Source: Gammaproteobacteria bacterium HGW-Gammaproteobacteria-13 | GTDB lineage: Bacteria > Pseudomonadota > Gammaproteobacteria > Pseudomonadales > Pseudomonadaceae | DNA length: 64,000 nt | Assembly: GCA_002840155.1 (NCBI GenBank) | Contig: PGZH01000001.1 | Span: 124,001-188,000 of the forward strand | Reading direction: 5' to 3' | Part shown: piece by piece, positions 37,054 through 45,621 of the stretch | Numbering within the stretch: position 1 is the first letter of the stretch | Layout: each line of letters starts with the position of its first letter | Position numbers and translations under genes: made by a program | Notes under the pieces: generated by a model | What the model was told of the DNA's origin: nothing | Databases searched by the model: none | Seen by the model: only the letters and a program-made list of their open reading frames with translations

Positions 37054-38652
37054 TTACTTGACGCCGACGCCGTAGAAGGAGTTCAGCGCGAACGGGCTGA
37101 TGCGGAAGTCTTCGACCTTCTTGCTCATTGGTTGGTAGACCGTGGAGTGGGCGATCGGGGTGATCGGCACTTCACGCTTGAGGATGACCTGCGCCTGTTT
37201 GTACAGCTCGGTGCGTTCGGCGGTGTCGGTCACGCGCTTGGCGGCTTTCACCAGTTTGTCGTAGTCGGCATGGCACCACTTGGAGAAGTTGTTGCCGTCC
37301 ACTGCGTCGCAGCCGTACAGGGTGCCCAGCCAGTTGTCCGGGTCACCGTTGTCGCCGCTCCAGCCGATCAGCATGGCGTCGTGTTCGCCGGCCTTGGCGC
37401 GCTTGAGGTATTCGCCCCACTCGTAGCTGACGATCTTGGCCTTGATGCCGACCTTGGCCCAGTCGCTTTGCAGCATTTCGGCCATCAGCTTGGCATTGGG
37501 GTTGTAGGGGCGCTGCACGGGCATGGCCCACAGGGTGATCTCGGTACCTTCCTTGATACCGGCGGCCTTGAGCAGCTCCTTGGCCTTTTCCGGGTTGTAG
37601 GCGGGGTCCTTGATGCTGTCGTCATAGGACCACTGGGTCGGCGGCATGCCGTTGGTCGCCAGCTGGCCGGCGCTCTGGTACACCGCGTCGATGATGCCTT
37701 GCTTGTTCACCGCCATGTCCAGCGCCTGGCGCACTTCGAGTTTGTCGAACGGCGGGTGGGTGACGTTGTAGGCGATATAGCCGACGTTGAAGCCGGCCTG
37801 CTCAGGCATGTCCAGATTCGGGTCTTTTTTCAGCGCGTCCAGATCCGCCGGGCGCGGGAACAGGGTGACCTGGCATTCGCCAGCCTTGAGCTTCTGCATG
37901 CGCACCGAGGCGTCGGTGTTGATGGCGAAGATCAGGTTGTCGATCTTCACCTCATCGGGTTGCCAATATTCCTTGTTGCCCTTGAAGCGGATCACCGCGT
38001 CCTTCTGGTAGCGGCTGAACACAAATGGGCCGGTGCCGATGGGCTTCTGGTTGATATCGGCGGCCTTGCCGGCCTTGAGCAGGCTATCGGCGTATTCGGC
38101 GGACTGGATCGAAGCGAAGCTCATCGCCAGGTTCTGGATAAAGGCGGCGTCGACTTCGTTGAGGCTGAACCGGACTGTCATGTCGTCGAGTTTTTCGATC
38201 TTGGCGATATTCGCGTCCATGCCCATGTCGGTGAAGTAGGGGAACTCCGAGGGATAGGCTTTACGGAAGGGGTGGTCCTTGTCGAGCATGCGCTGGAAGG
38301 TAAACAGCACGTCATCAGCGTTGAAATCGCGGCTTGGCTTGAAGTATTCGGTGGTGTGGAATTTCACCTTTGGGCGCAGGTGAAAGGTGTAGCTCAGGCC
38401 GTCTTCACTGATGTCCCACTTCTCGGCGAGGCCGGGGATCACTTTGGTGCCGCCACGTTCGAACTGGCTCAGACGGTTGAACACGGTTTCCGCTGCGGCA
38501 TCGAAATCGGTTCCGGTGGTGTACAGGCCAGGGTCGAACCCGGCGGGGCTACCTTCGGAGCAGAACACCAGGTTGCCGGCGGCGCTGGCAAGTGGCGTGC
38601 TGGCGATCAGCCCAGCGGCGAGTAAAGCCTGGATGACGGCGTTCTTACGCAT
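37054..38652 (-). CDS. dppA: Dipeptide ABC transporter substrate-binding protein
   Basis: A 532-residue periplasmic SBP_bac_5 protein. The signal peptide ends in LASA, then AGNLVFCSEGSPAGFDPGLYTTG. It is a close paralogue of the protein at 33.2 kb, sharing long identical blocks such as NPNAKLMAEMLQ, DWAKVGIKA and GDNGDPDNWLGTLYGCD. It is monocistronic: terminator downstream, repeat element upstream, own leader with GAGG ribosome site. P. aeruginosa has two such genes (dppA1, dppA2) at this place; here there is only one. No PsdR-like site was found in its upstream region, so it may be regulated apart from dppA3 and mdpA. Confidence 0.93.
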   Translation of the reverse strand: MRKNAVIQALLAAGLIASTPLASAAGNLVFCSEGSPAGFDPGLYTTGTDFDAAAETVFNRLSQFERGGTKVIPGLAEKWDISEDGLSYTFHLRPKVKFHTTEYFKPSRDFNADDVLFTFQRMLDKDHPFRKAYPSEFPYFTDMGMDANIAKIEKLDDMTVRFSLNEVDAAFIQNLAMSFASIQSAEYADSLLKAGKAADINQKPIGTGPFVFSRYQKDAVIRFKGNKEYWQPDEVKIDNLIFAINTDASVRMQKLKAGECQVTLFPRPADLDALKKDPNLDMPEQAGFNVGYIAYNVTHPPFDKLEVRQALDMAVNKQGIIDAVYQSAGQLATNGMPPTQWSYDDSIKDPAYNPEKAKELLKAAGIKEGTEITLWAMPVQRPYNPNAKLMAEMLQSDWAKVGIKAKIVSYEWGEYLKRAKAGEHDAMLIGWSGDNGDPDNWLGTLYGCDAVDGNNFSKWCHADYDKLVKAAKRVTDTAERTELYKQAQVILKREVPITPIAHSTVYQPMSKKVEDFRISPFALNSFYGVGVK

Positions 38653-38867
38653 AGTGACCTCATGGTTATTGTGGTTGTGATCCTGAGGGGTCTCTTGTGG
38701 AGACCTTGGGAGAAGCTATGCAGGGCGTATGCCGTAGGCAAGTGGCATGTCGCAGAGAGAACAGGAATGGCGATGCAACAGTATGTTGGTGTCGCATTTC
38801 TATAAAAGCGCGGGAAAAACATGGCAAAGCGCCGCTATCGTCGGATAACGGCGCTGCAACTCTTTAG
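38653..38867 (-). other. Leader and upstream region of dppA
   Basis: Together with the repeat that follows, this forms the only gene-free stretch above 300 nt. It contains GAGG 5 nt before the dppA start, a CA-rich stretch (ACAACCACAATAACC) just upstream that only partly fits the Hfq/Crc pattern, a hairpin GGTCTC/GAGACC (38689-38694 with 38700-38705), and a loose inverted repeat around AACA-GTA-TGTT at 38778-38788. No convincing promoter was identified and no ORF is supported. Confidence 0.45.
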
Positions 38868-39005
38868 GGCCTGCTCAAAGTCTTGCGAGCTAGAGTCATG
38901 CAAGGCAAAAACAGGCGAGGAAGCGGAGTGTACGAGCTGTACATGAGCATTCCGAGCCTGTTTTTAACGCAGCAGGGCCGACGCGCAGCAGACTTTGCGC
39001 TGGTC
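38868..39005. repeat. Nested palindromic repeat element, copy 2
   Basis: Outer arms CAAAGTCT (38876-38883) and AGACTTTG (38990-38997), with weaker flanking pairing, enclose the inner arms AAAAACAGGC (38907-38916) and GCCTGTTTTT (38956-38965) and the core GAGTGTACGAGCTGTACA, TGAGCATTCCGAG. The core and inner arms match copy 1 at 19.9-20.1 kb. The element ends one base before the stop codon of the SIMPL-domain gene, just as copy 1 ends at the holA stop. It could serve as a two-way terminator, since both inner arms end in T5/A5. Confidence 0.75.
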
Positions 39006-39006
39006 C

Positions 39007-39720
39007 TCAGGGCATCTGCACTTCAATCACGCCATCGGCGTTGATATTGACCTGGCTGGTGCCGGCTTCGATCTCCGGAGTCACGGCCGCATCCATCATC
39101 GCCGCGCCTTTCATGGCCTCCATGCGCATCGGCATCGGTGGCTGGAAGCCGCCGGTATTCAGACTCAGGCTAACCAGCTTGTAACCGCTGCCGCCGAGGG
39201 CTTCGGTGGCCAGTTGCGCACGAGCCTTGAAGGCTGCCACGGCGTCCTTGAGCAGGGCGTCTTCGTGGGTCTTGCGGGTTTCTGAGGCGATGCTGAAGTT
39301 CATTCCGCCCATCTTCAGGGTTTGCAGCATTTCCCCGGTGAGCTTGGACAGCGCGCTGAAATCGGCGCTTTCCAGGCGCAGCTCGGCGCGCTCGCGCCAG
39401 GCGGTGATTTTCTGGCCCTTGTCATCGTAAACCGGGTAGCTGTTACGGCTGCCGGAGGCGACGCTGACGCCTTTGACCTTGCGCGCCTCGGCGATGCTGG
39501 CGTTGAGGGTCTTGCTGATCTGCGCGGCGAGGGCGGCTGGGTCGCTGTCCTGGGCTTCGCTGTAGAGGGTGACGTGCATCAGGTCGTGAGCGATTTCCTG
39601 ATTGACCTCGGCGCGCAGCGCGACCTGGTTGTAGCGGGCTTCTTCGGCCATGGCCGTGGCGCTCAACAGGGTGGTGGTGCTCAGCAGCAGGGCGGTGGCG
39701 AGGCGGGACAATGGCAGCAT
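39007..39720 (-). CDS. SIMPL-domain (DUF541) periplasmic protein
   Basis: A 237-residue protein from ATG 39720 with AAAGGA upstream. The signal peptide ends in TAMA (about 24), and the rest is a SIMPL/DUF541 domain: YNQVALRAEVNQEIAHDLMHVTLYSE (core part NQEIAHDLMHVTLY), SRNSYPVYDDKGQKITAW and ALLKDAVAAFKARAQLATEALG. SIMPL proteins are periplasmic or outer-membrane-linked, related to E. coli YggE (oxidative stress) and to IRAK1BP1; function is not settled. It is divergent from roxS. Confidence 0.85.
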   Translation of the reverse strand: MLPLSRLATALLLSTTTLLSATAMAEEARYNQVALRAEVNQEIAHDLMHVTLYSEAQDSDPAALAAQISKTLNASIAEARKVKGVSVASGSRNSYPVYDDKGQKITAWRERAELRLESADFSALSKLTGEMLQTLKMGGMNFSIASETRKTHEDALLKDAVAAFKARAQLATEALGGSGYKLVSLSLNTGGFQPPMPMRMEAMKGAAMMDAAVTPEIEAGTSQVNINADGVIEVQMP

Positions 39721-39850
39721 GACGATTCCTTTATATGTTGGGCGCATGGGTTATGCGCGGCTTTCCAGAGGGTAGACGTAGCAATCAGACTGGACGGGTT
39801 AAATCCGGTTCCAGAATTTATTCTCGGATCATTGATGAGTGTGACATTGG

Positions 39851-39869
39851 CTGCGGCGCGTTGCCGCAG
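39851..39869. promoter_or_regulatory. Hairpin CTGCGGC-GCGTT-GCCGCAG upstream of roxS
   Basis: A perfect 7-bp inverted repeat with a 5-nt loop in the 211-nt divergent region. A TATACT box follows in GGTTATACTCC (39889-39899), suitable as a roxS -10 with TTGGCC as a weak -35 at 15-nt spacing. The role of the palindrome is unknown. Confidence 0.4.
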
Positions 39870-39931
39870 TTGGCCGCACAGAGGCTTGGTTATACTCCTG
39901 CGGCTCGCTGAATGAGCAACTTGGAGATTCT

Positions 39932-41185
39932 ATGCTCGCACCTGTGCAGCTACTGTCGGCGAGCCGGCAAAACCTCTGGCGCCTGACCCTGATCCGCATT
40001 CTGGTGCTGGCCGCACAGGCTGGCTCTGTGGGCCTGGCCTACAAGTCTGGCGCACTGCCGCTGCCCTGGCTGGAACTGAGCATCACCCTCGGCATTTCCC
40101 TGGTGCTGTGCCTGCTCACTGCGCTGCGCCTGCGCGGACCCTGGCCGGTGACTGAGCAGGAATACGCGGTGCAGCTGGCCTGCGACCTGATCATCCATAG
40201 CCTGCTGCTGTATTACTCGGGCGGTTCGACCAACCCCTTTGTCTCCTATTACCTGGTGCCGCTGACCATCGCTGCGGCGACCTTGCCCTGGCTCTACACC
40301 ATCACCCTGTCCGGCCTAGCGCTGGGCGGTTACACCTTTCTGCTGGTCTGGTCGCATCCGTTGGAGTTGCCGGCGGGGCCACGGGAAAGCCTGCTGATCT
40401 ACGGCATGTGGCTGAGTTTTGCCCTGGCCGCCGGATTGATCACCTTCTTCGTGGCGAAGATGGCCGAAGAGCTGCGCCATCAGGAAGAGCTGCGCGCCGA
40501 ACGTCGCGAAGAGGGCTTGCGTGACCAGCAGCTGCTCGCCGTGGCGACCCAGGCGGCTGGTGCGGCACATGAGTTGGGCACGCCGCTGGCGACCATGAGT
40601 GTGCTGATCAAGGAGCTGCGCCGCGAGCATCAGGAGCCGACGCTGCAAGAGGATCTGGCGGTGCTGCAGGAGCAGGTCAAGCTGTGCAAGGAAACTCTGC
40701 AGCATCTGGTGCGCGCCGCCGAAGCGGATCGCCGTCAGGCGGTGATCGAGCTGTCCTCGGTGGAATGGCTGGAAACCACCCTCAACCGCTGGCACCTGAT
40801 GCGCCCCGAAGCCAGTTACCGCTATCAATGCCTGGGTCGCGGCGCGCCGCCACGGATGATGCCGCCGGCCGACCTGACCCAGGCGCTGCTCAACCTGCTG
40901 AATAACGCCGCCGATGCCTGCCCGGACAAACTGGATATCCGCCTGGACTGGGACCACCAGTGGCTACGCCTGAGCATCCGCGACTTCGGCGCGGGTGTGC
41001 CGCTGGCGATTGCCGAGCAGCTGGGGCGGCCGTTTTTCACCACCAAGGGCAAGGGCTTCGGCCTCGGGCTGTTTCTCAGCCAGGCCAGCGTCACCCGTGC
41101 CGGCGGCACGGTTAAACTGTATAACCACGAAGAAGGCGGCACGCTCACCGAGCTGAAGTTGCCGCGCGCCTATGGCCGAGCTTAA
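39932..41185 (+). CDS. roxS: Redox sensor histidine kinase RoxS (RegB/PrrB family)
   Basis: A 417-residue inner-membrane kinase. About six transmembrane helices (20-175) contain the quinone-binding signature GGSTNPF at 97-103. The H-box is AAGAAHELGTPLATM with phospho-acceptor His213. Cys252 (VKLCKETLQH) lies 39 residues beyond, matching the redox-active Cys of RegB. ATP-binding boxes follow: LLNLLNNAADAC, DFGAGVP, GKGFGLGLFLSQ. The family tunes terminal oxidases and cyanide or redox responses according to quinone state. It is followed after 12 nt by roxR. Confidence 0.95.
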   Translation: MLAPVQLLSASRQNLWRLTLIRILVLAAQAGSVGLAYKSGALPLPWLELSITLGISLVLCLLTALRLRGPWPVTEQEYAVQLACDLIIHSLLLYYSGGSTNPFVSYYLVPLTIAAATLPWLYTITLSGLALGGYTFLLVWSHPLELPAGPRESLLIYGMWLSFALAAGLITFFVAKMAEELRHQEELRAERREEGLRDQQLLAVATQAAGAAHELGTPLATMSVLIKELRREHQEPTLQEDLAVLQEQVKLCKETLQHLVRAAEADRRQAVIELSSVEWLETTLNRWHLMRPEASYRYQCLGRGAPPRMMPPADLTQALLNLLNNAADACPDKLDIRLDWDHQWLRLSIRDFGAGVPLAIAEQLGRPFFTTKGKGFGLGLFLSQASVTRAGGTVKLYNHEEGGTLTELKLPRAYGRA

Positions 41186-41197
41186 GGAAATACCCGA

Positions 41198-41758
41198 ATG
41201 AGCGATGAAGTGCTGTTCGAAGGCGAAGAACAACCGCACCTGCTGCTGGTCGATGACGATCCGACCTTCACCCGCGTCATGGCCCGCGCCATGAGTCGCC
41301 GGGGCCTGCGGGTTTCCACCGCCGGTTCGGCCGAAGAAGGCTTGGCCCTGGCTGAGCAGGATCTGCCGGATTACGCCGTGGTCGACCTGAAGATGGAGGG
41401 CGATTCCGGCCTGGTGCTGCTGCCCAAGTTGCTGGAGCTGGACGCCGAGATGCGGGTGGTGATCCTCACCGGTTATTCGAGCATTGCCACTGCGGTGGAG
41501 GCGATCAAGCGCGGCGCCTGCAACTACCTGTGCAAGCCGGCCGATGCCGATGATGTGCTGGCGGCGCTGCTGACCCAGCATGCTGATCTGGATACCCTGG
41601 TGCCAGAAAACCCGATGTCGGTGGACCGCCTGCAGTGGGAGCACATCCAGCGCGTGCTCAGCGAGCACGAAGGCAATATCTCCGCCACGGCCCGCGCCCT
41701 GGGCATGCACCGGCGCACCTTGCAGCGCAAATTGCAGAAGCGCCCGGTACGCCGCTAA
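41198..41758 (+). CDS. roxR: Response regulator RoxR (RegA/PrrA family)
   Basis: A 186-residue regulator. The receiver domain has the acidic pocket LLVDDDP, phospho-acceptor Asp63 in VVDLKMEG, Thr in VILTGYSS and Lys in YLCKPADA. The C-terminus is a Fis-type helix-turn-helix (WEHIQRVLSEHEGNISATARALGMHRRTLQRKL; core ISATARALGMHRRTLQRKL), nearly invariant in RegA, PrrA and ActR. It is phosphorylated by RoxS, and a strong terminator follows. Confidence 0.96.
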   Translation: MSDEVLFEGEEQPHLLLVDDDPTFTRVMARAMSRRGLRVSTAGSAEEGLALAEQDLPDYAVVDLKMEGDSGLVLLPKLLELDAEMRVVILTGYSSIATAVEAIKRGACNYLCKPADADDVLAALLTQHADLDTLVPENPMSVDRLQWEHIQRVLSEHEGNISATARALGMHRRTLQRKLQKRPVRR

Positions 41759-41819
41759 GGGTTCTTTTTATGGCCTGCCTTCCTGGCGGCCACCCTGCGG
41801 GCCGTCGCTGTGCGACGTT

Positions 41820-41842
41820 AAAAAACGCTCCCGGCGTTTTTT
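41820..41842. terminator. Intrinsic terminator after roxSR
   Basis: AAAAAACGC (41820-41828) and GCGTTTTTT (41834-41842) form a 9-bp stem with a 5-nt loop and T6 end, 61 nt after the roxR stop. Confidence 0.85.
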
Positions 41843-41923
41843 CCCGCATGAAAGGCTGCTGAAAGCTTTCCGCCAGGCAGCCTTGCTATCATTAGCCCCC
41901 TATCTAACTGGTCAGGGGCTGTC

Positions 41924-42865
41924 ATGCTCGCCGTCGTTCAGCAAACCATCAGCGTTACCGCTCCGGTGTTCTCCATGCTGTTTCTCGGCGTGGCGCTCAA
42001 GCGTCTGGGGCTGATTGATGCGGCCTTTATCAACACCGCATCGGCGCTGGTGTTTCGTGGCACGCTGCCCACCCTGTTGTTTCTCGGTATTGTCCAGGCG
42101 GATTTGCGTACCGCCTTGCAGCCGGCCTTGCTGCTGTATTTCGTGTTGGCGACGCTGGGCTGCTTCCTGCTGGCCTGGGGCTGGGCGATCCTGCGCTGCC
42201 CTGAGGCGGACCGCGGCATCTATACCCAGGGCGCGTTTCGCGGCAACAACGGCATTATCGGCCTGGCGCTGGCCACCAGCATGTACGGTGATTACGGCCT
42301 GTCAGTCGGCGCGGTGCTCGGTGGGGTGGTGATTCTCAGCTACAACACCTTGTCAGCGATTGTTTTGGCGATCTACAGCCCAGAGGCCAAGACCGATGTC
42401 TGGAGCCTGACCAAGAACATCCTCAGTAATCCGCTGATCATTGGTGTGCTGGCGGCTATCCCTTTTGCCGCCTGGCAGATTGCGCTGCCGGCCTGGTTGC
42501 TGACCTCCGGGGAATACTTTGCGCAGATGAGCCTGCCGCTGGCGCTGATCTGCATCGGTGGCACCTTGACCCTGGAATCGCTGCGCGAGAGCAGCGGCAT
42601 GGCGATCAGTTCAAGCCTGATGAAGGTGCTCTGGCTGCCGCTGGTGGCCACCCTGGGCGCCTGGCTGTGGGGCTTTCGCGATGCTGATCTGGCGATTCTC
42701 TTTCTGTACTTCGCCAGCCCCACGGCGGCGGCCAGTTTCGTCATGGCCCGCGCGGTGGGCGCCAATCATGAACTGGCGGCGGCGATCATCGTGATCACCA
42801 CTCTGTTGGCGGTAATCACCACCAACCTAGGGCTATTGCTGTTGCAGTGGGGCGGCTGGATCTGA
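41924..42865 (+). CDS. AEC family transporter (auxin-efflux-carrier type)
   Basis: A 313-residue polytopic inner-membrane protein with about ten hydrophobic segments in two groups of five. Characteristic features are the N-terminal APVFSMLFLGVALKRLGLID, the central FRGNNGIIGLALA (the RxNxxxxG region of the first repeat) and the later YFASPTAAASFVMARAVGAN, typical of AEC malonate/malate-type carriers. The substrate is not identifiable. It has its own terminator-bounded unit between roxSR and the mag operon. A candidate hairpin TCACCG/CGGTGA (42938-42957) lies between it and magA. Confidence 0.9.
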   Translation: MLAVVQQTISVTAPVFSMLFLGVALKRLGLIDAAFINTASALVFRGTLPTLLFLGIVQADLRTALQPALLLYFVLATLGCFLLAWGWAILRCPEADRGIYTQGAFRGNNGIIGLALATSMYGDYGLSVGAVLGGVVILSYNTLSAIVLAIYSPEAKTDVWSLTKNILSNPLIIGVLAAIPFAAWQIALPAWLLTSGEYFAQMSLPLALICIGGTLTLESLRESSGMAISSSLMKVLWLPLVATLGAWLWGFRDADLAILFLYFASPTAAASFVMARAVGANHELAAAIIVITTLLAVITTNLGLLLLQWGGWI

Positions 42866-43019
42866 GTCGTGCCGCCAGTCTGCGTTCGCTGAAGCTACCG
42901 CCAGCAGGTAAAGTGTGATGGATACCGGAAAAGCTCGTCACCGGCATCCGGCGGTGATTGCTAGTTCGCTTGCAAGTCTTTAATTTGCGCCCCTTCGCAC
43001 CCGTTTTAAAGGATTAAAC

Positions 43020-43808
43020 ATGCGCGGTGTTTACTTGTGTCTCGGCCTGTTGCTGGCGACTGGTCTGCAGGCCGAACCGGTAGTGAGCCTGGATGAACCG
43101 ACTGCCGGCTGGCGCTACTCAGGCTTGCTCAATGGCATGGAAACGCCACGCGTGGCGTATCCAACGCCGCCGATTGATCGCGGCGGCCAGCGCAGCCGCA
43201 GCATGATCGAAGGCAAGCTGAAAGACATCGCCGCGGAGCGTACGCCGCACCGCCTGGTGGTCAACGGCAACCCCCTACCTCTGTACACCGATGCCGAAGG
43301 CCGCTTTGCCCGTCCCTACAACTTTGGCGCCGGCTCGAACAGCGTCGAGCTGGTCAGTGCCGAAGGCCAGCGGCTCAAACGCGTGCAGTTCTATGAAGCC
43401 AACCTGAGCAAAACCCCGGCACGGGTGCGGATTGCCCTGGGTTGGGACGATCCCAAGGCCGAACTCGACCTGCATGTGGTGACCCCGGATGGCCAGCATG
43501 CGTTCTGGGCACGCCCGGTAATGAGCAATGGGGGTGGGTTGGACGTCGACAGCGTCGATGGTCCCGGCCCAGAAATGTTCACTATGAGCGCGCCACTGCA
43601 TGGCACCTACCTGATCTACGTGAACTACTGGGGCAACCTGAACAGCCAGGGTTACAACTTCCAGGCCGGCAGCAATCAGAACGAGGTGATCACCGCGCAG
43701 ATCAACCTGGTCTTCAACGAAAACACCGTCAATGAAAAGCGCGAGACCTTCGTCGTGCCGCTGCGCACGATCGGCGATCTGCTACTGATCAAATCTTTCA
43801 ACTATTGA
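43020..43808 (+). CDS. magA: MagA, DUF2135 protein of the macroglobulin operon
   Basis: A 262-residue exported protein preceded by AAAGGA. The signal peptide ends in TGLQA. The mature part has a linker and a DUF2135 domain with the segments HRLVVNGNPLPLY, VRIALGWDDPKAELDLHVVTPDGQ (core LGWDDPKAELDLHVVTPDG) and YLIYVNYWG, ending RETFVVPLRTIGDLLLIKSFNY. It is a paralogue of MagF at the end of the operon. In P. aeruginosa MagA is part of an inner-membrane complex with MagB, MagD and MagF. It is the first gene of the set. Confidence 0.9.
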   Translation: MRGVYLCLGLLLATGLQAEPVVSLDEPTAGWRYSGLLNGMETPRVAYPTPPIDRGGQRSRSMIEGKLKDIAAERTPHRLVVNGNPLPLYTDAEGRFARPYNFGAGSNSVELVSAEGQRLKRVQFYEANLSKTPARVRIALGWDDPKAELDLHVVTPDGQHAFWARPVMSNGGGLDVDSVDGPGPEMFTMSAPLHGTYLIYVNYWGNLNSQGYNFQAGSNQNEVITAQINLVFNENTVNEKRETFVVPLRTIGDLLLIKSFNY

Positions 43809-43845
43809 GTGCTCCCGCAGCAGGGAAGAACTGGGGTTTCCATAC

Positions 43846-45621
43846 ATGAGTGACAACACCACACCCGTCAGCGCCAGCGCGCCTGTTCGGCGCCTGCGCC
43901 CGCTGCTTATCGGCCTTGCCCTGGCGTTGCCGATAGTCGCGGTCGGACTGTTTGGCTGGTTCCAGGCCACACGAAGCGGCCCGGAGCTGGCCGAAAAAAA
44001 CGTCCTCGGGCTGGATATGGCGCGCCCGGACGTGCTGATCGAAAGCAGCTCCCTGAGCCGTCTGCCCAAGGATCTGCTGGCCGTGCCGCTGCTGCGCGAC
44101 ACCCTGACCGAAGACCTGGTGTTCTATTACGAGGCCAACGCCGATCGACTCGGCTTGGCCGGCAGCCTGCGCAGGATCATCTTCGAACATGACCTGCAGC
44201 TGCGCGATAGTCTGCTCGATGAGCTGCTCGACCAGCCCGCCGATGTCGCCTTGTGGCGCGATGCCGGCGGCAAGCTCAAGCATTTTCTGGTGCGTATTCA
44301 GCGCGGTGGCCTGGCCAAGGTGCTGGAGCCTCTGGCCAAGGTGGCGCTGGACGACCAGCAGCTTAGCCAGGCCGGTGAGTTGCTGGTCAATGATGAGGTC
44401 GTGCCGTTCTATCACCTGCGCTACAACAGTCATCGCTCGCTGTTGTTCGTCTCTTATGGCGATCAGTTGCTCCTGCTATCCAGCGCTGACATGCTCCTAG
44501 CGCCCGAACCCGAGTATGTCGCCAGCGCCGTAGAGGCAGAAGAGGCCCCGCCAGTCGACGCCGAGGCTCCGATGCCGGAACCGGCCTCGCCGGCGCTGGC
44601 CAGGGTGTCGGCGCACACAGTTGCGGCGCTGTTGGAGGGTGGGCAACCCTTCCCTGAGCGATTCGGCTTGCCTGCGCGTGAGCAGCTGAAGCAGCGTATT
44701 ACGCTGGCGTCGAGCTTCCTTGCCCTGGGCTACCAGCGCTTCATTCCGGCATTCGCCGGCGTGCGTTTCGAGATGGACGCCGACGGCTGGCGCAGCTACC
44801 TGGCGCTTAACGAAGCCGACGATCAGTCGGCGCTGGATTTCGCCGCCGTATGGCGGGCCATGCCGATGGGCGCTAGCGCTTGTGTCGCGTTGCCGGTGGC
44901 GACCGGGGTATCCGAACGCCTGCTGAGCAAGGTGGGCACTGAGGACGCGGTGGCCAAGGCACTCACTGCTCAGCTCAGCGGCGCGGCTGGGCTCTGCTGG
45001 TACGCCGAATCGCGGTTGCATTCGCCGTTGCTGGTCGGTCTGCTGAGTGCGCCGCCCAGCGCCGAGTTGGATCAGCAGATGGGCACGCTGTTCGGCACGC
45101 TGATCGGCGCCTGGGAGGCCAATGCGGCGGAGGGCAGCTTCCCCGTGACCGAACACAGCCAGGGCGAACAGCGAACCTGGCGCCGCGAGGTGAGTTCCAA
45201 CTTTGGCCCTTATCCTGCCAGCGATGCCCAGCAGCCCGAAGCTATGGCGGCGCGCGGCTTCTTCCGGGTGAGCATGGCCCGGTATGGATCGACGTTGCTT
45301 TTTTCCCTGGACGATCGGCTGGTCGACAAGGCGCTCAGCACCCTCGACAAACGCTTCCCGCCACTCGCCGACGTGTTGCCTCAGAACGTTCTGGTGCCGG
45401 CATACCTGGCGCCGGACAGCCTCTCGGCGTTGTTCGAGCAGGAGACATTCGACAGCCTGCCGGCGGACATGGAACCCGTATTTCGTAACGCCGCGCAGAC
45501 ATTGCTGCTGCCCAAACTGAAAGCCCTGGCCGGACACGGTAAATATGCCCTGGCCTTGCCCGCCGGCAGCGAGGCCAATGAAGCCTGGCAATGGCTGCCC
45601 CTGGAGTGGCGTGCACTGTGA
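43846..45621 (+). CDS. magB: MagB, DUF2138 membrane-anchored protein
   Basis: A 591-residue protein. After a short basic cytoplasmic stretch (APVRRLRP) a single hydrophobic helix at about 20-42 anchors a large periplasmic part that matches DUF2138 (E. coli YfaA-like): [41 protein letters not shown] and a Pro/Ala/Glu-rich segment at about 225-250. No enzymatic motif is visible. In P. aeruginosa it helps hold MagD at the inner membrane. Its stop overlaps the magC GTG start (GTGA). Confidence 0.9.
   Translation: MSDNTTPVSASAPVRRLRPLLIGLALALPIVAVGLFGWFQATRSGPELAEKNVLGLDMARPDVLIESSSLSRLPKDLLAVPLLRDTLTEDLVFYYEANADRLGLAGSLRRIIFEHDLQLRDSLLDELLDQPADVALWRDAGGKLKHFLVRIQRGGLAKVLEPLAKVALDDQQLSQAGELLVNDEVVPFYHLRYNSHRSLLFVSYGDQLLLLSSADMLLAPEPEYVASAVEAEEAPPVDAEAPMPEPASPALARVSAHTVAALLEGGQPFPERFGLPAREQLKQRITLASSFLALGYQRFIPAFAGVRFEMDADGWRSYLALNEADDQSALDFAAVWRAMPMGASACVALPVATGVSERLLSKVGTEDAVAKALTAQLSGAAGLCWYAESRLHSPLLVGLLSAPPSAELDQQMGTLFGTLIGAWEANAAEGSFPVTEHSQGEQRTWRREVSSNFGPYPASDAQQPEAMAARGFFRVSMARYGSTLLFSLDDRLVDKALSTLDKRFPPLADVLPQNVLVPAYLAPDSLSALFEQETFDSLPADMEPVFRNAAQTLLLPKLKALAGHGKYALALPAGSEANEAWQWLPLEWRAL

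Noticed and set aside
37042-38625. 527-codon plus-strand frame opposite dppA (and the similar 33293-34831 frame opposite dppA3)
   Set aside because: The two frames resemble each other only because the two dppA paralogues they oppose are similar. This mimics a conserved gene family but is not independent evidence.
41766-41815. GC-rich semi-palindromic run after roxR as a second repeat family
   Set aside because: GGCCTGCC...GGCGGCC pairing is imperfect and no second copy was found in the window; the adjacent terminator explains the structure better.
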